A DNA stretch of 46,550 bases, taken from Candidatus Kaiserbacteria bacterium CG10_big_fil_rev_8_21_14_0_10_49_17. Its GTDB lineage: Bacteria > Patescibacteriota > Minisyncoccia > Phycocordibacterales > JABMNX01. Location of the stretch: positions 1 to 46,550 of the forward strand of contig PFBJ01000004.1 of the NCBI GenBank assembly GCA_002778575.1, in the 5' to 3' direction. The position numbers were made by a program, and so were the translations under genes. Within the stretch, counting starts at the first letter, position 1. Every line of letters begins with the position of its first letter. Under the pieces are notes generated by a model. It was not told where the DNA came from and did no database searches. It saw only the letters and a program-made list of their open reading frames with translations. Shown here piece after piece: positions 17,071 to 25,899 of the stretch.

Positions 17071-17618
17071 TACACCTGCAAGAAAATGAGGAGGTGCTCC
17101 TGCGGTGCCGCAAGCACTGGTTTATACTCCTGCGCGACTCTCTTTTGCCGTGTATTGTATACATTCTCCCTTTTATTTTTATTGAAGTATTCCCGACAAT
17201 ATATACGAACGGTTTCCGCACCTCTCTCCCTGAAATTCCGGCAACGACCGCTGCATTTCTCGTCTCGCTCTGGTCGCTCCTCCTGTTTATGAAGCTCGCA
17301 GGTATTTGGACAAATTACTATCTTGATATTTGGATAATTACCGACAGACGCATCATAGACATTGACCAACGAACGTTCTTTAGCCGGGAAGTTGCGACGC
17401 TGCGAATGGAGCGAGTCCAGGATGTGACGTATGAGATCCACGGCTTTATCGCCACCATGCTAAACTTCGGGAACATTCATGTCCAAACAGCCGGCGAAGA
17501 ATCCGAATTTATCGCGCGCAATATCCCGAATCCTGAGAAGGTAAAACAGAAAATTCTCGAGAAAGTAGACGCAATTACTGAAGATTCGATTACCCGTGCC
17601 AGACAGACGCGCGCCTGA
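17067..17618 (+). CDS. Membrane protein with bacterial PH-like domain (YdbS/DUF304-like)
   Basis: 183 aa: two TMs then WIITDRRIIDIDQRTFFSREVATLRMERVQDVTYEIHGFIATMLNFGNIHVQTAG. Confidence 0.8.
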   Translation: MIHLQENEEVLLRCRKHWFILLRDSLLPCIVYILPFIFIEVFPTIYTNGFRTSLPEIPATTAAFLVSLWSLLLFMKLAGIWTNYYLDIWIITDRRIIDIDQRTFFSREVATLRMERVQDVTYEIHGFIATMLNFGNIHVQTAGEESEFIARNIPNPEKVKQKILEKVDAITEDSITRARQTRA

Positions 17619-17640
17619 TTTTTCTGGTATAGTACTGCCA

Positions 17641-18888
17641 ATGAGCGAAAAGCTTTCCACAGAACCATACAAAGGGGTGCGCGACTTTTACCCAGAGGAG
17701 CAGTTTGTGCACAACTACATACGTGAGACGATGGCCGCGGTTGCGGAGAGTTTCGGCTACAGTGAATACTCGGCGTCCATCCTCGAACCCTCTGAACTGT
17801 ACAGCTCAAAAGGTGCGGCGAATGAGGAAATCGTCAATGAGCAGACATACACATTTACTGACCGAGGCAAGCGGCAAGTGACTCTGCGCCCCGAGATGAC
17901 ACCAACTGTTGCTCGCATGCTTGCCGCGAAACGCCGGGAACTTGCTTTCCCGCTTCGGTGGTACTCAGTGCCGAATGTATTTCGCTACGAGCGCCCGCAA
18001 CGCGGACGGTTGCGAGAGCACTGGCAGTTAAATTGCGATATATTTGGCGTCACTGAAGTTACTGCAGAAGCTGAAATTATTTCACTCGCCTCAGCGCTCA
18101 TGCATGCATTCGGCGCAACAAGTGAAGATTTCGAAATACGAATAAGCGACCGAGCGCTCCTTGAATCTATTTTTACGGAGCTTTCAGTTACGGGTGACGA
18201 GAAGGCCACTGTGATGCGCCTCCTTGATAAGCGGGCAAAAACCGAAAACTTTATGAATGCCCTCACTGAAGTGCTCGGCGAGAGGGCACGCGAGCTTGAT
18301 GACCGCCTCTCTCGCGCAAGCTCAAGCACGGCACTCGAGTCCCTCCTCTCTACCCTCAATGAGCGCGGCATCCACAATGTGTCTATAGACACCTCTATTG
18401 TGCGGGGCTTTGACTACTACACCGGTATTGTTTTTGAAGTTTTTGACACTGCCAGCGAGAATAACCGCTCTCTGTTCGGCGGGGGGAGGTACGACAACCT
18501 CACTTCACTTTTTGATACTGAACCCTTGCCGGCGGTCGGTTTCGGTATGGGTGACGTGACCGTGCGCGACTTTCTTGAAACGCACAACCTCCTGCCTGAG
18601 TACTCCTCGTCAACTGATCTCTACCTTTGCTCCGCAAGCGACGACGTTGCGGAGTACATCGAGGAAGTCGCGAGAGAGCTTCGCAGCGAAGGTCTTAATG
18701 TCGAGGTAAATCTGTTGGATAAAAAAGTCGGCGAGCAGATAAAGTTAGCCGACAAAAAGAAAATTCCATTCGTTATGTGTATTGGAAAAGATGAGGCAGA
18801 AAGCGGTACCTTTTCTTTAAAACACCTTGCAAGCGGAGAGGAAAAAGAAGTGGGACTCAAAGAAATCGCCACCGCCATTTTCTCTTAA
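17641..18888 (+). CDS. hisS: Histidyl-tRNA synthetase
   Basis: PYKGVRDFYPEEQ, LRPEMTPTVARM, RPQRGRLREHWQLNCDIFG, RGFDYYTGIVFEVF, LFGGGRYDNL. Confidence 0.95.
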   Translation: MSEKLSTEPYKGVRDFYPEEQFVHNYIRETMAAVAESFGYSEYSASILEPSELYSSKGAANEEIVNEQTYTFTDRGKRQVTLRPEMTPTVARMLAAKRRELAFPLRWYSVPNVFRYERPQRGRLREHWQLNCDIFGVTEVTAEAEIISLASALMHAFGATSEDFEIRISDRALLESIFTELSVTGDEKATVMRLLDKRAKTENFMNALTEVLGERARELDDRLSRASSSTALESLLSTLNERGIHNVSIDTSIVRGFDYYTGIVFEVFDTASENNRSLFGGGRYDNLTSLFDTEPLPAVGFGMGDVTVRDFLETHNLLPEYSSSTDLYLCSASDDVAEYIEEVARELRSEGLNVEVNLLDKKVGEQIKLADKKKIPFVMCIGKDEAESGTFSLKHLASGEEKEVGLKEIATAIFS

Positions 18889-18903
18889 CAAAGCCACGTT
18901 TTT

Positions 18904-19479
18904 ATGCGCACTATTGTTTTTGATATTGAGACCTCAAATGAGTTTAGCGATGTCGGGTCATTCGACCCCTCGGCGCTTGATATCTCTGTCGTGGGGGTCT
19001 ATGACTCGAAAACCGACTCGTACCGAGCGTACCTTCTTGATGAACTCCCAGATCTGTGGCCGGTGCTTGAGAGTGCAGACGTGCTTGTCGGCTACAATTC
19101 TGACCACTTCGACGTGCCGCTTCTCAACAAGTACTACACCGGTGATTTAACACGTATTAAGAGCGTCGATTTGCTTCGCGAAATCAAGAATTCACTCGGA
19201 CGACGATTGAAGCTCGACTCGGTAGCTGAAGCGACACTTGGTGTGAATAAGAGCGGCCACGGCCTTGAAGCATTGAAGTGGTGGCGAAATGGCGAAGTAG
19301 AGAAAGTAAAGCAGTACTGTCTTGATGATGTGCGAATTACGAAAGACCTGTACGAGTATGCGCTAAAGCACGGTCACTTAAAGTTTAAAGACTGGGATAA
19401 AGTCCAAGAGATACCGCTTGATACCTCACACTGGGAGACAGGAGGTGACAGCAAAATGACGCACACACTGCCCTTTTAA
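18904..19479 (+). CDS. DEDD-type 3'-5' exonuclease / YprB-like RNase H-fold protein
   Basis: 191 aa: VFDIETSNEF, LVGYNSDHFDVPLL, YCLDDVRITKDLYEYAL. Confidence 0.75.
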   Translation: MRTIVFDIETSNEFSDVGSFDPSALDISVVGVYDSKTDSYRAYLLDELPDLWPVLESADVLVGYNSDHFDVPLLNKYYTGDLTRIKSVDLLREIKNSLGRRLKLDSVAEATLGVNKSGHGLEALKWWRNGEVEKVKQYCLDDVRITKDLYEYALKHGHLKFKDWDKVQEIPLDTSHWETGGDSKMTHTLPF

Positions 19480-20267
19480 AGAATAAGAAGGACGACTGCC
19501 GCAAGGGCGAGCCGATAGAGAATAAAAATACCGAGAGTGTTGGTGCGCAAAAAGCGCAGGAGGAAGTGGATAGCAAAAAGACCGGTGATAAACGCGGCAC
19601 TCATGCCAAGTGCAATCGGCAGAAACTCCGCAAAAAGTGCTCCGCCCCAAAACAAATCAAGTGCTTTTTTGGCTCCTGCGCCGATAAGGAGTGGTGCTCC
19701 GAGCATAAAGGCAAAACGTGCCGCTTCTTCCCGCGAGAGCCCGAAAAATAAACCGCCTGAGATTGCCATACCTGAGCGACTCATTCCCGGAATGAGTGCA
19801 AGCGACTGGAAAAGCCCAATACGAAAACCACTTTTTGCAGAAAGCTCCTGCTCCTTTCTGGCAAACCGCTCTGCACTGTACATAACCGCCGACCCGGCAA
19901 TAAGCGTCCCCGCGACGAGCGCAGGGTTTCGGAAAATCGTTTCCATTTCCCTTTCAAGCAAAAGACCGAGCAGTACCGCTGGAATGGTTCCAAGGATGAG
20001 CGCGTAGATGTACGCTCTCTGGAGGCGCGCAACCTCTCGTCTCTGCAGAAGATTCCACGATGACTGCAGTAGTCGCCAGAAATCAGTTCTGAAATAGATA
20101 ATAATTGCCGCCGCAGTTGCAAAATGAAGGAGCGCATCGAATGCAAGGTCATACGGGGTCGCGGGAAGCCAGAGCCGAGCCAAAACGAGGTGTCCTGATG
20201 AAGAAATGGGGAGGAATTCGGTCAAACCCTGGACTGTCCCAAGAATGATTGCAGATAGAAAATCCAT
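19476..20267 (-). CDS. uppP: Undecaprenyl-diphosphatase
   Basis: MDFLSAIILGTVQGLTEFLPISSSGHLVLA, LIPGMSRSGMAISGGLFFGLSREEAARFAFML. Confidence 0.93.
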   Translation of the reverse strand: MDFLSAIILGTVQGLTEFLPISSSGHLVLARLWLPATPYDLAFDALLHFATAAAIIIYFRTDFWRLLQSSWNLLQRREVARLQRAYIYALILGTIPAVLLGLLLEREMETIFRNPALVAGTLIAGSAVMYSAERFARKEQELSAKSGFRIGLFQSLALIPGMSRSGMAISGGLFFGLSREEAARFAFMLGAPLLIGAGAKKALDLFWGGALFAEFLPIALGMSAAFITGLFAIHFLLRFLRTNTLGIFILYRLALAAVVLLIL

Positions 20268-20304
20268 GGTAGAATGTGCACACATTAGCACCTAACAGAG
20301 GAGC

Positions 20305-21021
20305 ATGCCACAAAAAAGCAAGTACACACTACCCATTGCCATCGTTGTCGCAGGAGTGCTTATCGCAACTGCGCTTTACTTTACCAGCAACCGTACCGAC
20401 ACACCGACAACCACTACGGACGGTCAAACCGCACTGGTGCGGAGCGTGCAACCAGACGACCACATTCTTGGTAATCCGAATGCGCGCATTGTGATTGTTG
20501 AGTACTCAGATTTTGAATGCCCATTCTGTAAATCATTCCACGAAACCATGCATCAGGTTATTGACGTGTATGGACCGACAGGAGACGTCGCGTGGGTATT
20601 TCGCCAATTCCCTCTTGCGCAGCTTCACTCAAAAGCGCCTCGCGAGGCACAGGCTTCAGAGTGCGCGGCACAGCTTGGCGGGAATGAGGCGTTCTGGAAA
20701 TATGCAGATCGCATCTATGAAATAACGCCATCGAATAACGGACTCGACCTCTCAAAACTTCCGGAGATCGCTGCCCAAATCGGACTCTCGGTGGACGCAT
20801 TTAATGCCTGTATGGAAGGTAGTGACGCAAAAAATGCGGTTGATGAGGACGTGGCTGAGGCATTCTCTGCCGGTGGCCGCGGCACGCCGCATAATGTAAT
20901 TATTGTCGGTGACCAGCAAGTGGTGCTTGAAGGAGCCCAGCCATTTGCCGCAATGAAGAATGTTATCGACTCAATCCTTGCTCCAGACTCGGAAGTAGGA
21001 ATCCCAGCAGTGACGCAATAA
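20305..21021 (+). CDS. DsbA-like thioredoxin-fold thiol:disulfide oxidoreductase, membrane anchored
   Basis: 238 aa: N-terminal TM, VEYSDFECPFCKSFHETMHQV (CPFC), FRQFPLAQLHSKA, GRGTPHNVIIVG. Confidence 0.88.
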   Translation: MPQKSKYTLPIAIVVAGVLIATALYFTSNRTDTPTTTTDGQTALVRSVQPDDHILGNPNARIVIVEYSDFECPFCKSFHETMHQVIDVYGPTGDVAWVFRQFPLAQLHSKAPREAQASECAAQLGGNEAFWKYADRIYEITPSNNGLDLSKLPEIAAQIGLSVDAFNACMEGSDAKNAVDEDVAEAFSAGGRGTPHNVIIVGDQQVVLEGAQPFAAMKNVIDSILAPDSEVGIPAVTQ

Positions 21022-21053
21022 ATCCTCGGTTGAGCCATTTTTGGCTGTGACAT

Positions 21054-21081
21054 ATCGACCCAATCATATGATTGGGTCGAT
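21054..21081. repeat. 28-bp perfect palindrome between convergent genes
   Basis: atcgacccaatcatatgattgggtcgat equals its own reverse complement. Confidence 0.85.
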
Positions 21082-21086
21082 TGCAT

Positions 21087-21896
21087 TTACAGGAGCTCAA
21101 GACGATAAATATCGACAGAGTTCTCCCCGTCAAACATATCTGACGGATTGGGCAGATACCGCCGTGGGCGGCTAATCTCCTCGGTGGCGTCGCGTATGAG
21201 CCGATGGAAAAGTGCAAATTCTTCTTCACACTCTTTAAAATCAATAGCATATCGGCGCAACTGCGACTTTCCGTCAGCATTCTTTCTTTTTTTGCACTCT
21301 TGCACAATAAAACGCCGGATTGGCTGTTTGTAAAGGTCGCGGACAGTGTAGTAATTGAATATCGCTTGAATAGTAAAGAGCGTCTTTTGCCCCTTAAGCG
21401 AGCTAAATGAATCGACAAATTTATGGTCAACAATATCAAGCGCTCCCTTCTCAACTCGCGACTTCACAACAAGGTCAGAAATTGCCTTTACTGGTAGCGG
21501 AAGTCCTTCAACAGTGGCAGTGTGTGCCACCTCAACTCCCACAACAAAGTGGCGCGGCGGACGAGCAAAATAAAAGTCCATTGCCTGCGTATACTCACGC
21601 TCCATGCGCTCCCGTTTCTTTTTTCGTGCCAGAGTACTTGTTGCTTTGCCGAAATTAATTTCAAAATCAGCAACATTTTTAATATACAAAAGCCCCAATG
21701 CTCGCGCCTCGTCTCTCTCAACACCATTGTAGAAATGCTCAAGTGCCAGATGTCCGGCACGTCCTACAATAGCAGACGGGCTCGACGGCGTATCACGGAC
21801 CTGCTCAACATAGTGCTTGTACCAAATAATCGGATTGCGCAAGAAAGCCATTAGTGATGAGTAACTCCAGTACGAAATGAGAGAGGCGTTTTTCAT
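21087..21896 (-). CDS. PD-(D/E)XK (RecB/Cas4-like) nuclease superfamily protein
   Basis: 269 aa: WSYSSLMAFLRNPIIWY, GRAGHLALE, SDLVVKSRVEKGALDIVDHKFV, QAIFNYYTVR. Confidence 0.75.
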   Translation of the reverse strand: MKNASLISYWSYSSLMAFLRNPIIWYKHYVEQVRDTPSSPSAIVGRAGHLALEHFYNGVERDEARALGLLYIKNVADFEINFGKATSTLARKKKRERMEREYTQAMDFYFARPPRHFVVGVEVAHTATVEGLPLPVKAISDLVVKSRVEKGALDIVDHKFVDSFSSLKGQKTLFTIQAIFNYYTVRDLYKQPIRRFIVQECKKRKNADGKSQLRRYAIDFKECEEEFALFHRLIRDATEEISRPRRYLPNPSDMFDGENSVDIYRLELL

Positions 21897-21939
21897 ACCA
21901 CCACTATACCATCTCCCCTTTCACGACATATGGTTACTA

Positions 21940-21968
21940 TTGACATACACAGATATTTATGCTAGCAT
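21940..21968 (+). promoter_or_regulatory. Sigma70-like promoter
   Basis: TTGACA-17 nt-TAGCAT upstream of the 250-aa ORF. Confidence 0.55.
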
Positions 21969-21980
21969 TAGAGCAGTTTT

Positions 21981-22004
21981 CCGTAGGTTATTCCTATGGT
22001 TTTT
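21981..22004 (+). promoter_or_regulatory. Terminator-like hairpin in 5' leader (candidate attenuator)
   Basis: ccgtagg-ttatt-cctatgg followed by ttttt, between the promoter and ATG 22039. Confidence 0.45.
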
Positions 22005-22038
22005 ACGTACCGTACAACTTTTCTAGAGTGAGGGAAAA

Positions 22039-22791
22039 ATGACGACTGAGACGCATCACAAACCTGCTACCGTGAACCTCCTGGACGCCGCTGGCGTCAG
22101 CCCCAATGCCCTTCTTTCGCCCTGTACGAAGAAGGCAAGCGGCGCCAAGGTGCCGAAATCGACCAAGGCCGGAAAAACGACCGCGAAGGCGGCCGAGAAG
22201 CCGGAACGGAAGGTGCGCCGCAAGACGCCGATGAAGGCGGCCAAAAAACCTGTGGACCTCGACGATGCCGGCCGCGAAGGCGAACTGAGAGGCACGGCCG
22301 CTGAGGAGTTCAGCGAGCTCGTGCAGGCCATCCAGCCCGCCAATCTCGCGCCAACCGCGGTTAAGGAGGCGTCGGAGCGCCCGAGTATCGAGCTCGTCGA
22401 CGGGCTCGTGTGGATCACGATCCCGCGGGAGGCGGAAGTGAGCAATCACTTCCACCGCTTCGAGTGGCAGGTGCCGGTCGACGGCAAGAGAAGCATCAAG
22501 GTGCTCCTCAATGCCGAGCGACAGCTCCCGCTCGGAGGTGCCGTGGGAGCCCAAGTTCGGGTCGTCACGGAAAAGCACAAGGGCAAGCCGCGAATGCGGC
22601 TTGCCGTGGGGTGGGACTTCACTCCCACCCCCATCATACGGCGTGACTGCCGGATGATGCGTCCCTTCTCGCCGTCCGAGCGGACGGCGAGCCTCGAGAA
22701 CGCTATCGAGGAGGGACTCGCCTCCGAGTTCCCCATCCCGGGGACCGAGGGCTACTCCCTCATCGTCGGGCCGGTCGGCTGCGGCATCTAG
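22039..22791 (+). CDS. Unknown protein with Lys/Ala-rich histone-H1-like N-terminal region
   Basis: 250 aa; KKASGAKVPKSTKAGKTTAKAAEKPERKVRRKTPMKAAKKP; SD-like gaggg, own promoter and terminator; locally GC-rich. Confidence 0.65.
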   Translation: MTTETHHKPATVNLLDAAGVSPNALLSPCTKKASGAKVPKSTKAGKTTAKAAEKPERKVRRKTPMKAAKKPVDLDDAGREGELRGTAAEEFSELVQAIQPANLAPTAVKEASERPSIELVDGLVWITIPREAEVSNHFHRFEWQVPVDGKRSIKVLLNAERQLPLGGAVGAQVRVVTEKHKGKPRMRLAVGWDFTPTPIIRRDCRMMRPFSPSERTASLENAIEEGLASEFPIPGTEGYSLIVGPVGCGI

Positions 22792-22810
22792 ACGATCAAG
22801 ACCACGTACA

Positions 22811-22848
22811 AAAGGCCGGTGCGCACGCGCACCGGCCTTTTTCTTTTA
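22811..22848. terminator. Intrinsic terminator
   Basis: aaaggccggtgcgc-acgc-gcaccggccttt followed by ttcttttac. Confidence 0.85.
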
Positions 22849-22851
22849 CTT

Positions 22852-24144
22852 TTAATAATTCTTCAATTGTTGGGAGCGTTCGTGCGTTCGGATTTTCTCA
22901 AGTGCTTTTGCTTCGATTTGCCGGATTCGTTCACGCGTAACGCCAAATTCCTTCCCCACTTCTTCAAGGGTATGGTAAATACCATCCTCAAGACCGTGGC
23001 GCATTTCAAGAATTTTTCGCTCCTTTGGCGAGAGTTCGTGAAGAATCTCTCCTATTTGATCTGCCAGAATACGCTGTGCTGACTCTTGGTCGGGAGAGAG
23101 TATGCGGTCATCAGCAATAAAGTCGCCGAGTGTTGATTGTCCGTCGTCACTGTCGCTTCCAACCGGACTTTCAAGCGAAACAGTATCCTGATTAATTTTT
23201 TTAATATTGTGGATCTTCTCGACATCAACTCCCATTTCCGTTGCAATTTCCTCCGGTAGTGGATCCCGTCCAAGGTCTTGGCTGAGGCGTCGTACTACCT
23301 GCTTGTACTTGGCAATCGTTTCAACCATGTGGACCGGAATACGAATGGTGCGACTCTGGTCGGCAAGCGCGCGGGTTATCGCCTGGCGAATCCACCACGT
23401 CGCATAAGTCGAGAATTTATACCCTTTTGTATAATCGAATTTATCAACCGCTTTAAAGAGTCCGAGGTTCCCTTCTTGGATAAGGTCAAGGAGAGTAAGG
23501 TCCGGAGAGCGCCCAACGTACTTCTTTGCAATTGAAACCACGAGACGCAGGTTTGCGCGCGCAAGGAGATTTCGCGCCTCGTCATCTCCTTCCGTAATCC
23601 GCTTTGCCAACTCACGCTCTTCAAGCGCGGTTAAGAGCGGGTACTGTCCAATTTCCCGCAAGTACATTTGAATCGAGTCGTAGGTTGAATCGCTTCCGCG
23701 CTTATAGAGATTGCGTTTATCGAGAAGCTCCTCAGAGGCCGCCTCCTCAAGAATACCGCCGCCTTCAAGCACATCGATATTTGCAGTGCTCATCTTGTCG
23801 TACATTTCCTCGAGAAACAGCACATCCTCTTCAATGGTTGGAAATTCGCGGAGAATTTCATCATACGTTACGTACCCCCTCTCACGTCCGCGCGCCAAGA
23901 GACGGCTCGCTTTTTCATTGCGCTCCTTTTCTTTTTTTGTTGCGGCTTTCTTCGGCGCTTTCTTTTTTAAGGCCTTCTTTGGCGTGCTCTTGCGGGTGCT
24001 CTTTTGTGGAGTCTTCTTTTTTGTAGATTTTTTTGCGCCTTTCCTCTTTGTGACATTCTTTCTTGCTGTTTTTTTTGGCGTCTTCTTCTTAATTGCGCGT
24101 TTTGTAACCTTTCTCTTTGTAGTGGTTTTTTTCTTTGGTGCCAT
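22852..24144 (-). CDS. rpoD: Primary RNA polymerase sigma factor (RpoD/SigA) with Lys-rich N-terminal extension
   Basis: [83 protein letters not shown]; about 70-aa Lys-rich N-terminus. Confidence 0.95.
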   Translation of the reverse strand: MAPKKKTTTKRKVTKRAIKKKTPKKTARKNVTKRKGAKKSTKKKTPQKSTRKSTPKKALKKKAPKKAATKKEKERNEKASRLLARGRERGYVTYDEILREFPTIEEDVLFLEEMYDKMSTANIDVLEGGGILEEAASEELLDKRNLYKRGSDSTYDSIQMYLREIGQYPLLTALEERELAKRITEGDDEARNLLARANLRLVVSIAKKYVGRSPDLTLLDLIQEGNLGLFKAVDKFDYTKGYKFSTYATWWIRQAITRALADQSRTIRIPVHMVETIAKYKQVVRRLSQDLGRDPLPEEIATEMGVDVEKIHNIKKINQDTVSLESPVGSDSDDGQSTLGDFIADDRILSPDQESAQRILADQIGEILHELSPKERKILEMRHGLEDGIYHTLEEVGKEFGVTRERIRQIEAKALEKIRTHERSQQLKNY

Positions 24145-24148
24145 ACTT

Positions 24149-25864
24149 TTATTTTACTTCACTTTCTTCTAATTGTTGAATTCGTTTAGACAATTCACTG
24201 CTTTCCTTTTGAAGCGCCTGCGCTCGCTTACTATCTCCGCTGCTCTCTGCTTTCCGATGCTCCTCATTTACCCACTGCCGGCGGGCTTTCATATATTCCT
24301 TTGCAAGCCCTCGCAGGAGCTCATCTACCTCACGCTCTATCTTCCCCTCGTCCTGAATATAGAGTTCCGCTCGAAATGACAGTTCTTGTGATTCCTCATT
24401 CGGTATATCTTTAAGCTTATTAAATCGCTCTTCCCCGGTAATACCCACGATTGATTTTGTGAGCTCTGCAATATTTATATGCGGGTCTTTGAGCGATTCC
24501 TGCCAAAACAGTATGCCCATTAACGCTTCCTCGAGACGTTTTCTGCGACTGACCGGCCTTGCATTTCTGTACTGGTCGTCTCTTGGCACTACGCCCCGCT
24601 CACCAAGAGCGGCAATGCGTGATACTTCAGTGCGCACCGACTCCTCTGGAACACCTATTCGCTTTGCCACCACGGTAATAAAGTGTTCCCGATCTATCAT
24701 ACTCGTGATGCGCGCAAGGAATGGCAGCACATACTCTTCGACTCGCCGCTTGTATGTCCGGTCATCAAGGTTAAGTTCCGCAAGGTATGCAAGATAAAAG
24801 TCGACAATGTGCACACTTTCGCGGAGTGCCGCCCGCCACGCTTCTTTATCCGTAAGAATGAGGTCGGCCGGATCAACCCCAAGAGGCAGCCGTGCTACTT
24901 TTACATCCATGCCAAGTGAGAGCGCAAGTGCGGCACTTTTGCCAGCCGAGGCAACCCCAGCCCGATCAGCATCAAGCGCAAGGACAACATTGTTTGAGAG
25001 GCGCTTGAGCAGTGTCAGCTGTTCCTCTGTAAGGGCCGTCCCAGATATGGCAACAGTGTTAAGAAATCCCGCCTGCTGGCTAAGCAGTACATCCATTTGC
25101 CCTTCAACGACAATCGAAAAATCGTATTTCCCAATAGCTGATTTTGCGCTGTCATACCCGAAAAGTATGCGGGATTTGTGGTAGAGCGGTGTTTCTGGTG
25201 AATTAATGTACTTGGCTGAATCCTCGGACCCTTCGAAATGCCGTGCTGAAAATGCGACAGTACGTCCCGCTGAATCACGGATCGGGAAGATTATACGCCC
25301 TCGGAAACGGTCATAGTAGCCCTTCTCAGTTTTCTTTATGAGTCCTGCTTTCTCAATCAACGCATCACTGTGCCCCGTAATTTTAAGGGCGTCATAGAGG
25401 TCGCGCCACTCATTTCTTGCGTATCCAATGCGAAAGAGTGTAATGCTCTTCTCTGTTAATCCTCTTTTTTTGAGGTATGCAAGCGCTTCTGCGTTCCCTT
25501 TCAGGTTACTCTCAAAGTGCTTTGTCGCGTCAGCAACAATCTGGTAGAGCTTTTCGTTTTCGTTCTTATTTCTCCCTGGTTCATGCGCAAGTACTACGCC
25601 TGCCCGGTCAGCGAGAATGCGCAGTGCCCCCTGAAAATCCACCCCCTCAAGTTTTTCAACAAAGGTGAACATGTCACCCCCTTGATTAGTGGAAAAACAG
25701 TAAAAGAGCCCCCTGTCCGGCGAGACATAAAATGAGGCAGTTTTCTCATTTGAAAAAGGTGATTTTGCCTTATGGTACTTGCCTGCCTTCTCAAGCTTTA
25801 TGTACGAAGAAACCACATCAATTATTGAGAGTTTCTCTTTAATTTGCTCGACGGCGCTGCGCAT
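24149..25864 (-). CDS. dnaG: DNA primase
   Basis: 571 aa: [52 protein letters not shown]..., Toprim ALDADRAG. Confidence 0.93.
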   Translation of the reverse strand: MRSAVEQIKEKLSIIDVVSSYIKLEKAGKYHKAKSPFSNEKTASFYVSPDRGLFYCFSTNQGGDMFTFVEKLEGVDFQGALRILADRAGVVLAHEPGRNKNENEKLYQIVADATKHFESNLKGNAEALAYLKKRGLTEKSITLFRIGYARNEWRDLYDALKITGHSDALIEKAGLIKKTEKGYYDRFRGRIIFPIRDSAGRTVAFSARHFEGSEDSAKYINSPETPLYHKSRILFGYDSAKSAIGKYDFSIVVEGQMDVLLSQQAGFLNTVAISGTALTEEQLTLLKRLSNNVVLALDADRAGVASAGKSAALALSLGMDVKVARLPLGVDPADLILTDKEAWRAALRESVHIVDFYLAYLAELNLDDRTYKRRVEEYVLPFLARITSMIDREHFITVVAKRIGVPEESVRTEVSRIAALGERGVVPRDDQYRNARPVSRRKRLEEALMGILFWQESLKDPHINIAELTKSIVGITGEERFNKLKDIPNEESQELSFRAELYIQDEGKIEREVDELLRGLAKEYMKARRQWVNEEHRKAESSGDSKRAQALQKESSELSKRIQQLEESEVK

Positions 25865-25899
25865 GTGTGTATTGTAAGTGCGTACGCCTTCCTCGCAAG

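Noticed and set aside
21087-21896. Cas4 / CRISPR adaptation nuclease
   Set aside because: PD-(D/E)XK motifs present but no Cas1/Cas2, repeats or Cas4 Cys cluster evident; kept as a generic nuclease
23604-24172. Phe/Leu-rich plus-strand ORFs that look like membrane proteins
   Set aside because: Antisense of the Lys-rich RpoD tail (AAA/AAG codons read as TTT/CTT); artefact
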